Notes: generated by a model not told the origin, from the letters alone. A DNA stretch of 64,000 bases from Chloroflexi bacterium 44-23 (GCA_001899005.1 MKUW01000027.1:124001-188000); one strand, 5' to 3'. Shown: positions 43,544-53,688, numbered from the stretch's first letter. Made by a program: numbers and translations.

Positions 43544-44511
43544 AATTATCAATCGTAATTCCAGTTTATAACGAAGAAGAGACAATTCCACATTTATATC
43601 ACGCCATTTTGGCAGCTTTGGAATCTTTTCAATCTGGCTGGGAGGTCATTTTGGTGGATGATGGCAGCAGCGACCATAGTTTTCAAGCTCTTGAGCAAAT
43701 TGCTGCCAAAGATCCTGAACATGTTCGCCTGATCAGCCTGCGCCGCAACTTTGGACAAACGGCAGCGATCGCAGCCGGCATTGATTTTGCCAGTGGTGAG
43801 ATCGTTGTTTTGATGGATGCAGATTTGCAAAATGATCCGGCAGACATCCCATTACTGGTTGCAAAAATTGACGAGGGCTATGATGTTGTCAGCGGCTGGC
43901 GTGAAAAACGCAAAGATGCCTTTATCACCCGCACCTTGCCCTCCATGATGGCCAACAAGCTCATTTCCTGGGTTACCGGTGTTCACCTGCATGATTATGG
44001 CTGCACCCTAAAAGCCTATCGTCGTGAAGTGATCACCGGCTTTAAGTTGTATGGAGAGATGCACCGTTTCATACCGGTCTATGCCAATTCGGTTGGGGCG
44101 CGTTTAGTGGAAATGCCTGTGCGCCATCACGCCCGTAAATATGGCAAAGCCAAATACGGGCTTGAACGCACGTTGAAAGTGGTATTGGATTTGTTTACGG
44201 TTAAATTTCTGAGTTCATTTGCCAATAAACCCATCTATCTTTTTGGCGGCACCGGAATCGTTTTGATGATAGTTTCCAGCATATTACTGTTATTCCTTTT
44301 CTTCCGACGGATTATTGCCGATATCGCTGTATCGACTTCACCATTCTTTACGCTCGGTGTGACTCTTTTTGTGCTGGGCTTCCAATCGATTCTGATGGGA
44401 TTAATTGCCGAATTGTTGGTGCGCACCTACCACGAAGCACAACGCAAGCCCACCTACACCATTCGTACGACAATCGGGTTTCCAAAAGAGGAAACCCAAC
44501 TCGATGGATAG
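43540..44511 (+). CDS. GT2 polyprenyl-phosphate glycosyltransferase (DPM/ArnC-like)
   Basis: About 323 residues from ATG at 43540 (MKLSIVIPVYNEEETIPHLY), which overlaps the upstream stop. The GT-A motifs are ILVDDGSSDHSFQAL and VVLMDADLQNDPADIPLL. The conserved SLRRNFGQTAAIAAGIDFAS is characteristic of the DPM1/ArnC/GtrB group. Two C-terminal membrane helices lie near 230-255 and 270-295. These enzymes attach a sugar to undecaprenyl phosphate in the inner membrane. It sits between a GT-C enzyme and a GT4 enzyme in one operon. Confidence 0.92.
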   Translation: MKLSIVIPVYNEEETIPHLYHAILAALESFQSGWEVILVDDGSSDHSFQALEQIAAKDPEHVRLISLRRNFGQTAAIAAGIDFASGEIVVLMDADLQNDPADIPLLVAKIDEGYDVVSGWREKRKDAFITRTLPSMMANKLISWVTGVHLHDYGCTLKAYRREVITGFKLYGEMHRFIPVYANSVGARLVEMPVRHHARKYGKAKYGLERTLKVVLDLFTVKFLSSFANKPIYLFGGTGIVLMIVSSILLLFLFFRRIIADIAVSTSPFFTLGVTLFVLGFQSILMGLIAELLVRTYHEAQRKPTYTIRTTIGFPKEETQLDG

Positions 44512-44520
44512 GTTCGCTTA

Positions 44521-45657
44521 TTGAGAATCTTAGTGATCACCCATGAATACCCTCCCATCGGGGGAGGCGGAGGAAAAGCTGCCCAGGACCTTTGCCGTGG
44601 TTTTGTAAAAGCCGGGCATATTGTCCAGGTCTTGACCACCCATTTTGCTGGTCAATTGAGGGAAGAAAGTGACCTGGGGGTGTCCATTCACAGGATACCC
44701 TCGTATCGAAAAAAAATGTATCAAGCCAGCTTTTTTTCCATGTTAATTTTTCTGGTCCGTTCTGCCTGGATTGCGTTTCGCTTGGTTCCGCGCTGGAAGC
44801 CGGATTTGCTGCATATTCATTTTGCTGTACCTGCCGGGCCGGTTGGGTGGCTGATGCAGAAAATTTATGGTATCCCGTATATCATCACAGTCCAGTTAGG
44901 TGATATTCCAGGAGGGACCCCTGAAAAAACAGATCGCTGGTTTAAATTTGTGTATCCTTTCACACCACCCATCTGGAAGAGTGCCGCTCAGGTGATCGCA
45001 GTCAGCCAGTTTACGCGTCGCTTAGCTTTAAACCACTACCAGGTTCCTATCCAGGTCATCCCGAACGGGGTTCAATTAGAACCATTGCAGCCAGAAATGA
45101 TCACCTGCTGTCATCCAGTTAAGATCGTATTTGCTGGCCGTTTCATTGAACAAAAAGACCCGGTGCGTATTGTCCGGATTTTGGAACAGATCAAATACCT
45201 GGATTGGGATTGTGTCATGATTGGCGATGGGAGTCTAAGATCGGAAGTGGAGGCAGCCATCCAGCAATGTGGATTGGCAGCACGATTTGAATTGCCCGGC
45301 TGGTTAACGCCGGAAGAGGTGCGCGAGCGGCTGCGTCAATCTGATCTGCTCTTGATGCCCTCAAAAAGCGAGGGCTTGCCATTGGTGGGTGTACAAGCGC
45401 TGGCTGCAGGTTTATGCCTGGTAGTCAGTAAGATCGGTGGTTTTGAAGATCTGGTTGAACAAGGTGTAAACGGCTTTATGCTGCCGAATAGTGATGATAA
45501 TTCCTGGGTGGAGGCATTACGGGAGATAATTTCGAAACCGGATCAGTTGCTACAGTACCGTCAGCACAGTTTGGCCAGGGCCAGAATATTTACAATTGAT
45601 CATGTTGTGCAGCAATATTTGAGATTATTTGAAAGAATGATTGGGGAGAAAAATTAG
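44521..45657 (+). CDS. GT4-family glycosyltransferase
   Basis: A 378-residue retaining glycosyltransferase. The N-terminal domain begins with MRILVITHEYPPIGGGGGKA, from a TTG start at 44521. The C-terminal domain has IVFAGRFIEQKDPVRIVRIL (near 200) and PSKSEGLPLVGVQALAAGL (near 280), the GT4 nucleotide-sugar motif E-x7-E-like. There is no membrane segment. It follows the GT2 gene by 9 bp and ends the operon. The substrate is unknown. Confidence 0.88.
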   Translation: MRILVITHEYPPIGGGGGKAAQDLCRGFVKAGHIVQVLTTHFAGQLREESDLGVSIHRIPSYRKKMYQASFFSMLIFLVRSAWIAFRLVPRWKPDLLHIHFAVPAGPVGWLMQKIYGIPYIITVQLGDIPGGTPEKTDRWFKFVYPFTPPIWKSAAQVIAVSQFTRRLALNHYQVPIQVIPNGVQLEPLQPEMITCCHPVKIVFAGRFIEQKDPVRIVRILEQIKYLDWDCVMIGDGSLRSEVEAAIQQCGLAARFELPGWLTPEEVRERLRQSDLLLMPSKSEGLPLVGVQALAAGLCLVVSKIGGFEDLVEQGVNGFMLPNSDDNSWVEALREIISKPDQLLQYRQHSLARARIFTIDHVVQQYLRLFERMIGEKN

Positions 45658-45764
45658 CAAAAAAATCAGAAAGTGAGCAGATGTAAGATCGGAGAAATGA
45701 GTGCGAGTTAATTCATCTCTTGTGAATCCGGTCAATTAACGCATTATTTAAAATTTTGATGTGA

Positions 45765-46415
45765 CAAGTGGTAGATAACTGTCATTGTGAAGAGGACATG
45801 AAACGCCTGAAGACGCAATCCTGTCCAATACGAGAAAGACTGCTTTGCTGCTCGACTGCTTCTTCTCATAGCATAATGAGGTGGAGTGTTACAAACTAAC
45901 TTGAGAAATAAATTTGCAAATTGCTTTCCTTTCAAGACTATGATAATTCTTTCACATGAGATTTCTCATAAGGCCAAGCATCCGGGAAGGCATTCCATCC
46001 TCTAAAAACATGCCTTTTGCGGATGCTGCGCCCATCAACCGACTTAGCCTGACAGATCCCACCATTTTTACTTCATGTTGGTCGACCAAGATGTAAATAC
46101 TGAAAGAAATTGATAGCCCAATTTTTCTATTCTAAAACCACGGTAATCTCCCTATCCCGTTATTTGGTAGGACAACGACCTACCCGACTAACTTTAATTG
46201 AAACCGATGGCAACGAATACCAACTAATGGATAACTGTCATTGCGAGACCATCCAATTACAACCCAATTGGCAAAGGGCGATCAGGAGAGAAATGCTAGC
46301 ATGTTTTGACGTTGAAAAATACATTGTAAACCAATTACGACCTTCCGAAAAACATTGCTATTCATCCGCAGATCATATTGCGAGGACCGCACCGGTGCGC
46401 CCGTTCATATTTCGC
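45765..46415 (-). repeat. composite intergenic repeat, copy III (inverted)
   Basis: Read on the minus strand it has B (46355-46415), C (about 45940-46048, with TTTTTAGAGGATGGAATG) and D (45765-45905, with GACAGGATTGCGTCTTCAGG and CACAATGACAGTTATC). A spare D fragment lies at 46228-46250. It is inverted relative to copies I and II. Confidence 0.7.
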
Positions 46416-46821
46416 GGGTTGTGATTTGGCAAGAAAAGCTATTAGGATGAATAGCTACTCGCAGAGTGTGCATGCAAAAGGCACAAAGAGCGCAGAGAAT
46501 ACTTGCTTGAGAAATGGATTTTTTACCAAGCTCGCTATGGATGCGTTGTGTAGTCACTGCCAAAATAGCAGGAGGCTAATCACATTTGCATGGTGCTTAC
46601 GCTGTCAAATGCGCTTTCGGATTAATAATAGAAGTTCTTAGAAGAAAAGTCGTGTAGCCGTCGGTGGTTAACTTTAAAAACCAAAAAAGCCGATAATACC
46701 TCTGAATTTCTGCGTATTTAAACCGAATTTTGTTGGTTTTCACTAATATTAAGCATATTTTAGTTGTTAAATTTACTGATTTACAGCTCAAGTCGCGGGA
46801 AATGGAGCAGAAATTTGGGGC

Positions 46822-46880
46822 TTGAAATAGTTCATTAACCTTGTTATATTACTGATATAGTTTGTTGCTTCAACAAACAA
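46822..46880 (+). promoter_or_regulatory. xyl operon promoter with XylR-like operator
   Basis: TTGAAA (46822-46827), 17-bp spacer, TATATT (46845-46850). The predicted start near 46857 is followed at once by an inverted repeat TTTGTTGCTTCAACAAA (46861-46877), flanked by TAG on the left. It resembles the Bacillus XylR operator, whose half-site is TTAGTTTGTT. The leader to the ROK gene would be about 300 nt. Confidence 0.65.
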
Positions 46881-47038
46881 AAATTGGATTGGGAAATTGG
46901 TTTTTGGTTTTTGGTTTTTGGTTTTTGATTTTTGGTTGTTAGTGAATTGGTGAATTGGCTGCTATGTTGCCAGCCGAGATGCTAGCCAATCAATGAGTCT
47001 GATTAAAAAAGTGTGTAAATGGAGAACTGGATAAAACA

Positions 47039-47100
47039 GTCAACTAGTCAACTAGTCAACTAGTCAACTATCAACAAATCAACTATCAACAAATCAACTA
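47039..47100. repeat. tandem repeats in the xyl leader
   Basis: GTCAACTA four times (47039-47070), then a 15-bp unit TCAACAAATCAACTA twice (47071-47100). On the minus strand the motif reads TAGTTGAC/TAGTTGATT, the same low-complexity family seen at 6.04, 21.5 and 32.7 kb. Confidence 0.8.
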
Positions 47101-47157
47101 TCCAACAAACTAGCCAATTAACACATCAACTTACATGAAAAACGGACTACAAAACCT

Positions 47158-48378
47158 ATGAAACAAACTGCTGATCAACTGACTGTCCGCAAAATAAATA
47201 CCGTGATTGTGTTGGAGACGCTTCGCAAGCTTGCGCCAATTTCGCGCGCCAAACTGGCCAAAGCGACGGGTTTGAATCGCAGTACCATCTCGAGCATCAT
47301 CCAATCACTGGCCGATATTAAATTCGTACGGGAAACAGAATTGCAGCTTGATCAAATCGGGCGACCGGGTATGTTGCTGACACTCAATCCAGAGGGGGGT
47401 TTTACGATCGGGCTGGAGATCAATGTGGATTACGTCAGTGCCATTCTGGCTGATTTCAATGGTCAACTACGCCGAAAGCTCTACCGTTCTGTCAACACGA
47501 AAATGCCTCAACATGAAATCCTGATGACCGCCGTCCGCATGGCGACTACTCTGGTGGAACTGGGGCAGGAGCAAAAGTTGCCTTTTATGGGAATGGGAAT
47601 CGGTTTGCCGGGGGTGACAGATTCAATAGCTGGAAAATTGGTTTTTGCACCAAATCTTGGTTGGCGTAATCTTGATATCGGCCAGCTTTTCTTCAAAGAA
47701 TTCAATGTTCCAATCCTGGTTGAAAATGAAGCTAATTGCGCGGCACTGGGGGAATATCGTTACGGTGCGGCCAAAGACGTTCGGAATCTGATTTATCTTA
47801 GCGCCGGAGTTGGTCTGGGTGGAGGGATCCTGATTGATGGCGAGATATTTCATGGCAGTCAGGGTTTTGCCGGAGAAATTGGTCATATGATGATTGAGCG
47901 TGACGGCTTCCTGTGTGCCTGTGGAAAACGTGGCTGCTGGGAGACGTATGTCAGCCCGAATGTAGTAATTGAAAATGTACGCAAATCCCTTGAGCAGGGG
48001 GTGGTTTCTTCCTTAACACCATTATTACAGCGCAGTCAATATGCGCTCACCTTCCGGCAGATTCTAGATGCTGCTGAGCAGGGTGATGGTCTGGCACTTG
48101 CAGCGTTAACTCAGCTGGGCCAGGATCTCGCATCCGGCCTTGGGAATCTGGTCAACATCTTCAACCCGGCCATGATTGTGATCGGAGGAGCGCTGACACA
48201 GGCTGGCCATTTGCTGATCCCTGCGATTCAAAAGCAATTATCCGGCCAGGTTTTGGCTGCTGAGCACACACTCGTGCAACTGTTACCTTCCCAGCTAGGG
48301 GTCGACGCTTGTGTGCATGGAGCAGTTGCGTTGGTATTGGATGCAGTAATGCGTGACCCCACGAACTGGTTAACTTAA
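47158..48378 (+). CDS. xylR: ROK-family repressor, XylR-like
   Basis: A 406-residue ROK protein with an N-terminal winged helix (about 10-70, [20 protein letters not shown]) and a sugar-kinase-fold sensor. Sensor motifs: [15 protein letters not shown] near 145, [18 protein letters not shown] near 185, and the zinc site [16 protein letters not shown] near 255. Its position directly before xylose isomerase and xylulokinase, and the XylR-like operator at its promoter, support a xylose-responsive repressor controlling its own operon. The ATG at 47158 has only a weak ribosome site. Confidence 0.88.
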   Translation: MKQTADQLTVRKINTVIVLETLRKLAPISRAKLAKATGLNRSTISSIIQSLADIKFVRETELQLDQIGRPGMLLTLNPEGGFTIGLEINVDYVSAILADFNGQLRRKLYRSVNTKMPQHEILMTAVRMATTLVELGQEQKLPFMGMGIGLPGVTDSIAGKLVFAPNLGWRNLDIGQLFFKEFNVPILVENEANCAALGEYRYGAAKDVRNLIYLSAGVGLGGGILIDGEIFHGSQGFAGEIGHMMIERDGFLCACGKRGCWETYVSPNVVIENVRKSLEQGVVSSLTPLLQRSQYALTFRQILDAAEQGDGLALAALTQLGQDLASGLGNLVNIFNPAMIVIGGALTQAGHLLIPAIQKQLSGQVLAAEHTLVQLLPSQLGVDACVHGAVALVLDAVMRDPTNWLT

Positions 48379-48397
48379 GTGTTTTTTGGAGGAATAT

Positions 48398-49561
48398 ATG
48401 TACGAGCCAAAACCTGAACACAAATTTACATTTGGCCTTTGGACCGTCGGAAACCGTGGCGCTGATCCGTTTGGTGGCCCTGTCCGCGCGGGACTCTCAC
48501 CGGTTGAGTTGCTGCATCTGCTGGCAGAGGTTGGTGCTTATGGAGTCAATTACCATGATAATGACTTGATCCCGATTGATGCGACCCCGTCAGAAAGAGC
48601 ACAGATCATCAAAGAGTTTAAACAAGTTCTGGCGGATAGCGGTTTGAAGGTGCCGATGGCAACCACGAATCTCTTCAGCGATCCCATATTCAAAGACGGT
48701 GCTTTCACATCCAGTGATGCGCGTGTCCGCAATTATGCTCTTCAGAAGACGATGATCAACATGGATCTTGGGGCGGAATTAGGAGCAGAAGTATATGTTT
48801 TCTGGGGTGGGCGTGAAGGTACTGAATCAGATGCCACCAAGAGTGCTCTTGAAAGTCTCAAACATTTTCGTGAGAGTATCAACTTCTTGTGTGAGTATTC
48901 ACTGGCACAGGGCTATGATTATAAATTTGCCCTCGAGGCCAAACCAAATGAACCACGCGGAGATATTTACCTGCCGACCAGCGGGGCAATGCTGGGATTT
49001 ATAGCCACCCTTGATCACCCGCAGATGGTAGGTGTCAACCCGGAAATGGCACACGAACATATGGCCGGGCTTAATTTCATGCATGCCGTCGCCCAAGCCT
49101 GGGATGCCGGTAAGCTTTTTCACATTGATCTTAACGACCAGAATTATGTGCGCTTTGATCAGGATTGGCGTTTCGGCATGCAGAGCTTAAAGCAATCTTT
49201 CTTCCTGGTTAAGCTGCTTGAAGATGTTGGCTATCAGGGCAGTCGTCATTTTGATGCGCACGCCATGCGCACGGAAGATTACGAGGGGGTCAAAGATTTT
49301 GCGCGCGGCTGTATGCGCTCTTACCTTATCTTTAAAGAAAAGGCAGCCCAATTCAATGCAGATTCTTCTATTCAATCACTGCTGGCTGAAATTCATTCTG
49401 AAAACAACAGTTTGCAACCATTTGCGGGAGCCTTCTCATTGGAGAAGGCGAATAAGATAAAGACGTTTGCATTTGATCGCCAGAAAATTGCTGCACGTGG
49501 GTTACGGTATGAAAAATTGGACCAATTAACCAATGAACTCCTGATGGGAGTACGTTCATAA
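48398..49561 (+). CDS. xylA: xylose isomerase (actinobacterial, class I type)
   Basis: About 387 residues from ATG at 48398, 7 bp after GGAGG. It converts D-xylose to D-xylulose with two divalent metals. It follows the Streptomyces-type sequence closely: [20 protein letters not shown], catalytic His in YHDNDLIP (near 50), [18 protein letters not shown], metal ligands in [11 protein letters not shown] (Glu), [16 protein letters not shown] (Glu, His) and FHIDLNDQ (Asp), and [11 protein letters not shown] where actinobacterial enzymes have HFDFKPPRTED. The short class I form is the rarer type outside actinobacteria and Deinococcus-like lineages. Confidence 0.95.
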   Translation: MYEPKPEHKFTFGLWTVGNRGADPFGGPVRAGLSPVELLHLLAEVGAYGVNYHDNDLIPIDATPSERAQIIKEFKQVLADSGLKVPMATTNLFSDPIFKDGAFTSSDARVRNYALQKTMINMDLGAELGAEVYVFWGGREGTESDATKSALESLKHFRESINFLCEYSLAQGYDYKFALEAKPNEPRGDIYLPTSGAMLGFIATLDHPQMVGVNPEMAHEHMAGLNFMHAVAQAWDAGKLFHIDLNDQNYVRFDQDWRFGMQSLKQSFFLVKLLEDVGYQGSRHFDAHAMRTEDYEGVKDFARGCMRSYLIFKEKAAQFNADSSIQSLLAEIHSENNSLQPFAGAFSLEKANKIKTFAFDRQKIAARGLRYEKLDQLTNELLMGVRS

Positions 49562-49579
49562 ATTATTTTGAGAGGCTGC

Positions 49580-51082
49580 ATGGCCAAAACCTATTTCCTG
49601 GGCATTGATATTTCCACCACTGGCGCTAAAGCCTTACTGATCGATCATTGCGGACAGGTCATCAAAAGTGCTACCAAGCCATTGAGTCTTTTCACCCCTC
49701 ATCCATTATGGTCCGAACAGGATCCTTATGAGTGGTGGCAGGCTGTGTCAGCCAGTATCCGGGAGGTGCTGGAGGAATCACGAATTCCTGCGGCAGCGAT
49801 TAAGGCCATTGGCTTAACCGGTCAGATGCATGGCTTGGTGAAGTTGGATGCAGAGGGGCAGGTATTACGCCCGGCCATTTTATGGAATGATCAGCGCACC
49901 AGCCTGCAATGTGATCAGATCCGCGCGCGTATCGGCCGTGAAAGGCTGATTACTCTAACCGGCAATGATGCCCTGACTGGCTTTACTGCACCCAAGATTT
50001 TATGGGTGCAACAGCACGAACCCGAAATTTATGCGCGCTGCCGGCATATTTTATTGCCGAAGGATTACATTCGCTACCGGCTGACCGGGGAGTATGCCAC
50101 CGACAAGGCTGGTGCAGCCGGTACGCTTCTTTTTGATTTGCAAAAAAGGGATTGGTCGCCAGAAATGCTAACAGCCCTGCAGATAGATCCCGAGCTTATG
50201 CCGCCTACCTTCGAAGGCCAGCAAGTGACCGGTGAAATCTCACCCACAGCTGCCTCTTATACCGGCTTGGCAGCACGCACAGCAGTCGTCGCAGGCGGTG
50301 GCGATCAAGCCGCCGGGGCAGTCGGGGTTGGGGCTGTCGTGCCTGCGATCGTCTCACTGGTTTTGGGCACCTCAGGCGTGGTCTTCGCAACCACTGAGCA
50401 GCCTTTTATTGAAAAAAATGGTCTTTTGCATTCTTTTTGCCATGCCTTACCGCAGCGCTGGCATTTTATGGGTGTCATGCTTAGTGCGGCCGGCAGCTTG
50501 CAGTGGTATCGCGATGTCTTTCAACCAAACGTCAGTTTTGAGGACCTACTAAAACCTGTCGAGGAAATCGTGGCCGGTGCGGATGGGCTCTTTTTTATGC
50601 CCTATCTGACTGGTGAACGTACCCCTTATCCGGACCCTTATGCCCGGGCTGGCTTCATCGGCTTGACCCGCCGGCATACCCTGCCGCATCTAACCCGTGC
50701 ACTGCTGGAAGGAGTAGCCTTTGGCCTCAAGGACTGCTTGCTGTTGATGCAAGCGGCCGGCCTGAAGGATATTCAACAGATCCGTGTTTCAGGAGGGGGA
50801 GCCCGCAGTGGATTGTGGCGTCAGATTCTGGCAGATGTACTAGGCGCCGAGTTAGTAACCGTCAATAGCAGTGAGGGTGCTGCCTTTGGGGCTGCACTTT
50901 TGGCAGGTGTGGCAGGTGGTGCCTGGATAAATGCAGTTGAAGCCTGCCAGGCGACCATCCGTGTAGTTGATCGAACTCAGCCAAATGCGGGGAATGTGAA
51001 TCGCTATCAACAGATCTATCCAGTCTATAATCAACTCTACCCGGCGATAAAGAATGTGTTTACGGAGATAGCCACTTTGTAA
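49580..51082 (+). CDS. xylB: xylulokinase
   Basis: About 500 residues from ATG at 49580 (MAKTYFLGIDISTTGAKALL). FGGY-family kinase phosphorylating D-xylulose to feed the pentose phosphate pathway. Motifs: IGLTGQMHGLVKLD near 82, RPAILWNDQRT near 103, the catalytic GGGDQAAGAVGVGAV near 238 (Asp as base), LVLGTSGVVFAT and VSGGGARSGLWRQILADVLG near 400. It follows xylA by 18 bp. No xylose transporter is in the operon, so uptake must come from elsewhere. Confidence 0.94.
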   Translation: MAKTYFLGIDISTTGAKALLIDHCGQVIKSATKPLSLFTPHPLWSEQDPYEWWQAVSASIREVLEESRIPAAAIKAIGLTGQMHGLVKLDAEGQVLRPAILWNDQRTSLQCDQIRARIGRERLITLTGNDALTGFTAPKILWVQQHEPEIYARCRHILLPKDYIRYRLTGEYATDKAGAAGTLLFDLQKRDWSPEMLTALQIDPELMPPTFEGQQVTGEISPTAASYTGLAARTAVVAGGGDQAAGAVGVGAVVPAIVSLVLGTSGVVFATTEQPFIEKNGLLHSFCHALPQRWHFMGVMLSAAGSLQWYRDVFQPNVSFEDLLKPVEEIVAGADGLFFMPYLTGERTPYPDPYARAGFIGLTRRHTLPHLTRALLEGVAFGLKDCLLLMQAAGLKDIQQIRVSGGGARSGLWRQILADVLGAELVTVNSSEGAAFGAALLAGVAGGAWINAVEACQATIRVVDRTQPNAGNVNRYQQIYPVYNQLYPAIKNVFTEIATL

Positions 51083-51249
51083 ACGAAAGATAATAATTTT
51101 GATGATCTATTTCTCAACGGTGAGGTATCGTGAGAGGATAAAATTACAACAAACGAACGTGTTCATGAAATCAGCTCATTAGTAATCCAAAATGGTTTGA
51201 AAACTGAAAGTATGCTGGATTTGTATGGCAGGCGTTTCCTCTTCTTTCC

Positions 51250-51276
51250 TTTCATTTCAGCTTGCCTGAAATGAAA
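51250..51276 (+). terminator. hairpin after the xyl operon
   Basis: TTTCATTTCAG (51250-51260) and CTGAAATGAAA (51266-51276) form a perfect 11-bp stem with a 5-nt loop, followed by ATTTC. It is 168 bp past xylB and 47 bp before the next gene, so it probably ends xyl transcription. Confidence 0.65.
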
Positions 51277-51322
51277 ATTTCGGCTAGCATCATAGCAACA
51301 ATGTTAACTAAGTGAGGCACAT

Positions 51323-51823
51323 ATGACTGCAAGTGATGTTTTTCGTAAAGAACTGGCCGCCCTTCTGAAAGGCAACCATGCCCATATGGGCTTTAAAGCT
51401 GTTGATAATTTTCCTGCCCTGCATTTCAACACCCTCATCCCCAATATGCCCTACACTTTTTGGCATCTGCTCGAGCATATCCGCCGAACACAACGCGATA
51501 TCATTGATTTCATCATTCGACCGGATTACCAGGAAATGCGATGGCCACAAGACTATTGGCCGGCAGTTGATGAACAGGCTACTGTTGAGATTTGGCATAC
51601 CACTGTGATAGCCATTCAGACCGACCTGAATACGCTGGAAGCGATGGTTGAGGACGAAAAAATTGATCTGGCGGCCGAACTGCCGTATGCACCCGGGTAC
51701 ACCTACTTGCGCGAAGTGCTGCTGGTGGCCGACCACAATGCCTACCATTTAGGGGAATTCGCCATCGTCCGTGGAATTTTGGGTTTGTGGAATCAGGATG
51801 ATGGGAACAATTATGAGAAATAA
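51323..51823 (+). CDS. DinB-family protein
   Basis: 166 residues with the four-helix DinB/YfiT fold of metal-dependent thiol transferases and related proteins. The His positions that bind the metal are visible in FWHLLEHIRRTQRDI (near 50) and LLVADHNAYHLGEFAIVRGI (near 137). GTGAGG precedes the ATG by a normal distance. It stands alone between the xyl terminator and the ABC-F gene. The substrate thiol is unknown. Confidence 0.85.
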   Translation: MTASDVFRKELAALLKGNHAHMGFKAVDNFPALHFNTLIPNMPYTFWHLLEHIRRTQRDIIDFIIRPDYQEMRWPQDYWPAVDEQATVEIWHTTVIAIQTDLNTLEAMVEDEKIDLAAELPYAPGYTYLREVLLVADHNAYHLGEFAIVRGILGLWNQDDGNNYEK

Positions 51824-52032
51824 GTTTGGTTTGGATTTGGGATGGGAAGATTGAGTAATTAGTTCTGAGCAATGAGTTCCTTGTAATAAGTTGTTTGTAA
51901 TCTGTTCTGAGGTACACGTTCGAATTACTCCAATTAAGCATGTTGCAAGAACTGCAATTGGATTTGTGCTGTTAGCGAGTCTTTTACTGTTATTCAGTAA
52001 CCTGTGAAATAAGCAGATAGGATAATTGCTTT

Positions 52033-53688
52033 CTACTCTTGAGTTGATACCTCTCGCACCCAAATTCGCTTCTCCCGCAAATCCCAGATTTGATGGGCGA
52101 AGCCCTCAATAAAATAGCGATCATGCACCACTGCCAGTACGCTGCCATCAAACTGTGCTAGGGCGGTTTCAAAATTGGTGCGTGAAGGGATATCAAGATG
52201 GTTGATCGGTTCATCCAACATCAGGAAATTACAACCTGCTGCTATCAAACATGCTAAAGCCAGACGTGCCCGTTCCCCATACGACATGTTCGCAACCGGT
52301 ACAAAGACTTCATCCCCGTTGAAGAGGTAAAGTGAAAGAAAGCGGCGTAATTCAGTTTCATTGCCGGTACCAACTTTTTGCAAAGATTGCAGGGCATTCA
52401 ATTCCAAATCCAGTTCATTTTGCTCCTGAGACATCAAACCGGGTTGGATTGAGCTCCCCAAACGGCAAGTGCCACTCAAAGGTGCAATTTGGCCGCAGAT
52501 CGTCTTAATCAGGCTGGTTTTACCGCTGCCGTTGGCGCCAATCAGTGCGATATGCTGACCATACAGCAGCGTCAGGTTAACCTGATCAATAAGTGTCAGC
52601 CCGGGGTACCCGACGCGCAACCCTTCCATTACCAGCACTTCACGGCTGCGTATCTGTGGTTGATCAAAGGCGACATGCATTTGCCAGCTGCGAGCAGGTT
52701 TATCAATCTTATCTTCATTGAGCATCCTTTCGACCCGTTTCTCAATATTTTTTGCTTTTTGATCAACTTCCTTACCGCGATTTGCAAAGAAACCAATCGC
52801 AAACCCATCGGTATTTTTAGGATCGGTCTTGCCACCTTTATGATAACGGTTGCGGGCGCGTATTTCACGGGCGGAGTGCTGTAAGCGGCGAATCTGATCT
52901 TGCTGGTCTTTAAATGCCTGAATTTGTTGTTCACGCTCTTGCGTTTTCTGTCCGAGATAGTCATCATAATTGCCATTATAGAAACGCACTTCGTGACTGT
53001 GCTCATCCAGTTCAAGAATCCTGTTGACCGTATGGTTAAGGAAAGCACGGTCATGACTGACCAGCAGAATTCCACCCTGGAAGCTGGTGATCCAGTTTTC
53101 CAACCAGGTCAACATCTCAATGTCGAGGTGGTTGGTTGGCTCATCTAGCAGCAAGAGATCGGGGTTGTTAAGCAAAAGCGACGCCAGCATTAAACGCGTT
53201 TTTTGTCCACCGCTTAAATGGCTGATGGGTATCTCCGGTGACAGTGTGTCCAGACTCAGGGCAGCCAGGGTAACCGGCAGCCTGTCTGTCTTTAGACTAG
53301 CTTTGCTTAGCTCCAGCAAGGTGGCATCGTATCTTTTCTGCAAGTCACTATCCATTGGTTGAGAAACCAGTTGCTGTGCCAGGTTGCTCAATTGGCCAGT
53401 CAGAACATCCAGGCGGCTGACATTCGTATCGAGGAATTCTTGCATCGATACTTCATCAGTGAAGCGAAAGCCTTGCGGCAAATACCCAACCTGCAAAGTG
53501 TGCGGTGAAAAGTGAAAGCTGCCGCGATCTGCCTTTTCTTCGCCGGCCAGAATGCGCAGTAATGTGCTTTTTCCGCTGCCGTTCAAGCCCACCAGCCCCC
53601 AACGCTCCCCACGATTGATGGTGAAAGTGACATCTTTGAGAACGGTTGTCAACCCGTAAGATTTATAAATTTGATTGATAGAAAGCAT
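52033..53688 (-). CDS. ABC-F family ATPase
   Basis: About 551 residues from ATG at 53688 (MLSINQIYKSYGLTTVL). Two nucleotide-binding domains and no membrane domain. First: GLNGSGKST, SGGQKTRLMLASLL, LLLLDEPTNHLD. Second: GANGSGKTS, MSYGERARLALACLI, FLMLDEPINHLD. The charged linker between them (about 240-325) carries the arm that reaches the ribosomal P site. ABC-F proteins act on ribosomes in translation control or antibiotic protection. It is one of two minus-strand genes in the right half. Upstream in-frame codons up to 53760 lack a ribosome site. Confidence 0.9.
   Translation of the reverse strand: MLSINQIYKSYGLTTVLKDVTFTINRGERWGLVGLNGSGKSTLLRILAGEEKADRGSFHFSPHTLQVGYLPQGFRFTDEVSMQEFLDTNVSRLDVLTGQLSNLAQQLVSQPMDSDLQKRYDATLLELSKASLKTDRLPVTLAALSLDTLSPEIPISHLSGGQKTRLMLASLLLNNPDLLLLDEPTNHLDIEMLTWLENWITSFQGGILLVSHDRAFLNHTVNRILELDEHSHEVRFYNGNYDDYLGQKTQEREQQIQAFKDQQDQIRRLQHSAREIRARNRYHKGGKTDPKNTDGFAIGFFANRGKEVDQKAKNIEKRVERMLNEDKIDKPARSWQMHVAFDQPQIRSREVLVMEGLRVGYPGLTLIDQVNLTLLYGQHIALIGANGSGKTSLIKTICGQIAPLSGTCRLGSSIQPGLMSQEQNELDLELNALQSLQKVGTGNETELRRFLSLYLFNGDEVFVPVANMSYGERARLALACLIAAGCNFLMLDEPINHLDIPSRTNFETALAQFDGSVLAVVHDRYFIEGFAHQIWDLREKRIWVREVSTQE

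Larger units (their letters stand above)
45658..47157. other. 1.5-kb intergenic region with inverted composite repeat and xyl promoter
   Basis: Contains composite repeat copy III in inverted orientation (about 45765-46415), a promoter with a XylR-like operator (46822-46880), a GGTTTTTG run (about 46898-46940) and AACTAGTC/ATCAAC tandem repeats (47039-47100). A 104-codon frame at 46110-46424 runs through repeat DNA and is not accepted. The segment 46440-46800 holds nothing recognised. Confidence 0.6.

Noticed and set aside
46110..46424. 104-codon frame in the gene-free region before the xyl operon
   Set aside because: It runs through inverted composite repeat sequence, lacks a ribosome site and shows no protein-like composition.
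47039..47100. Short regular repeats that could suggest a CRISPR array
   Set aside because: Units are 8 and 15 bp without spacers and there are no cas genes; simple tandem repeats explain them.
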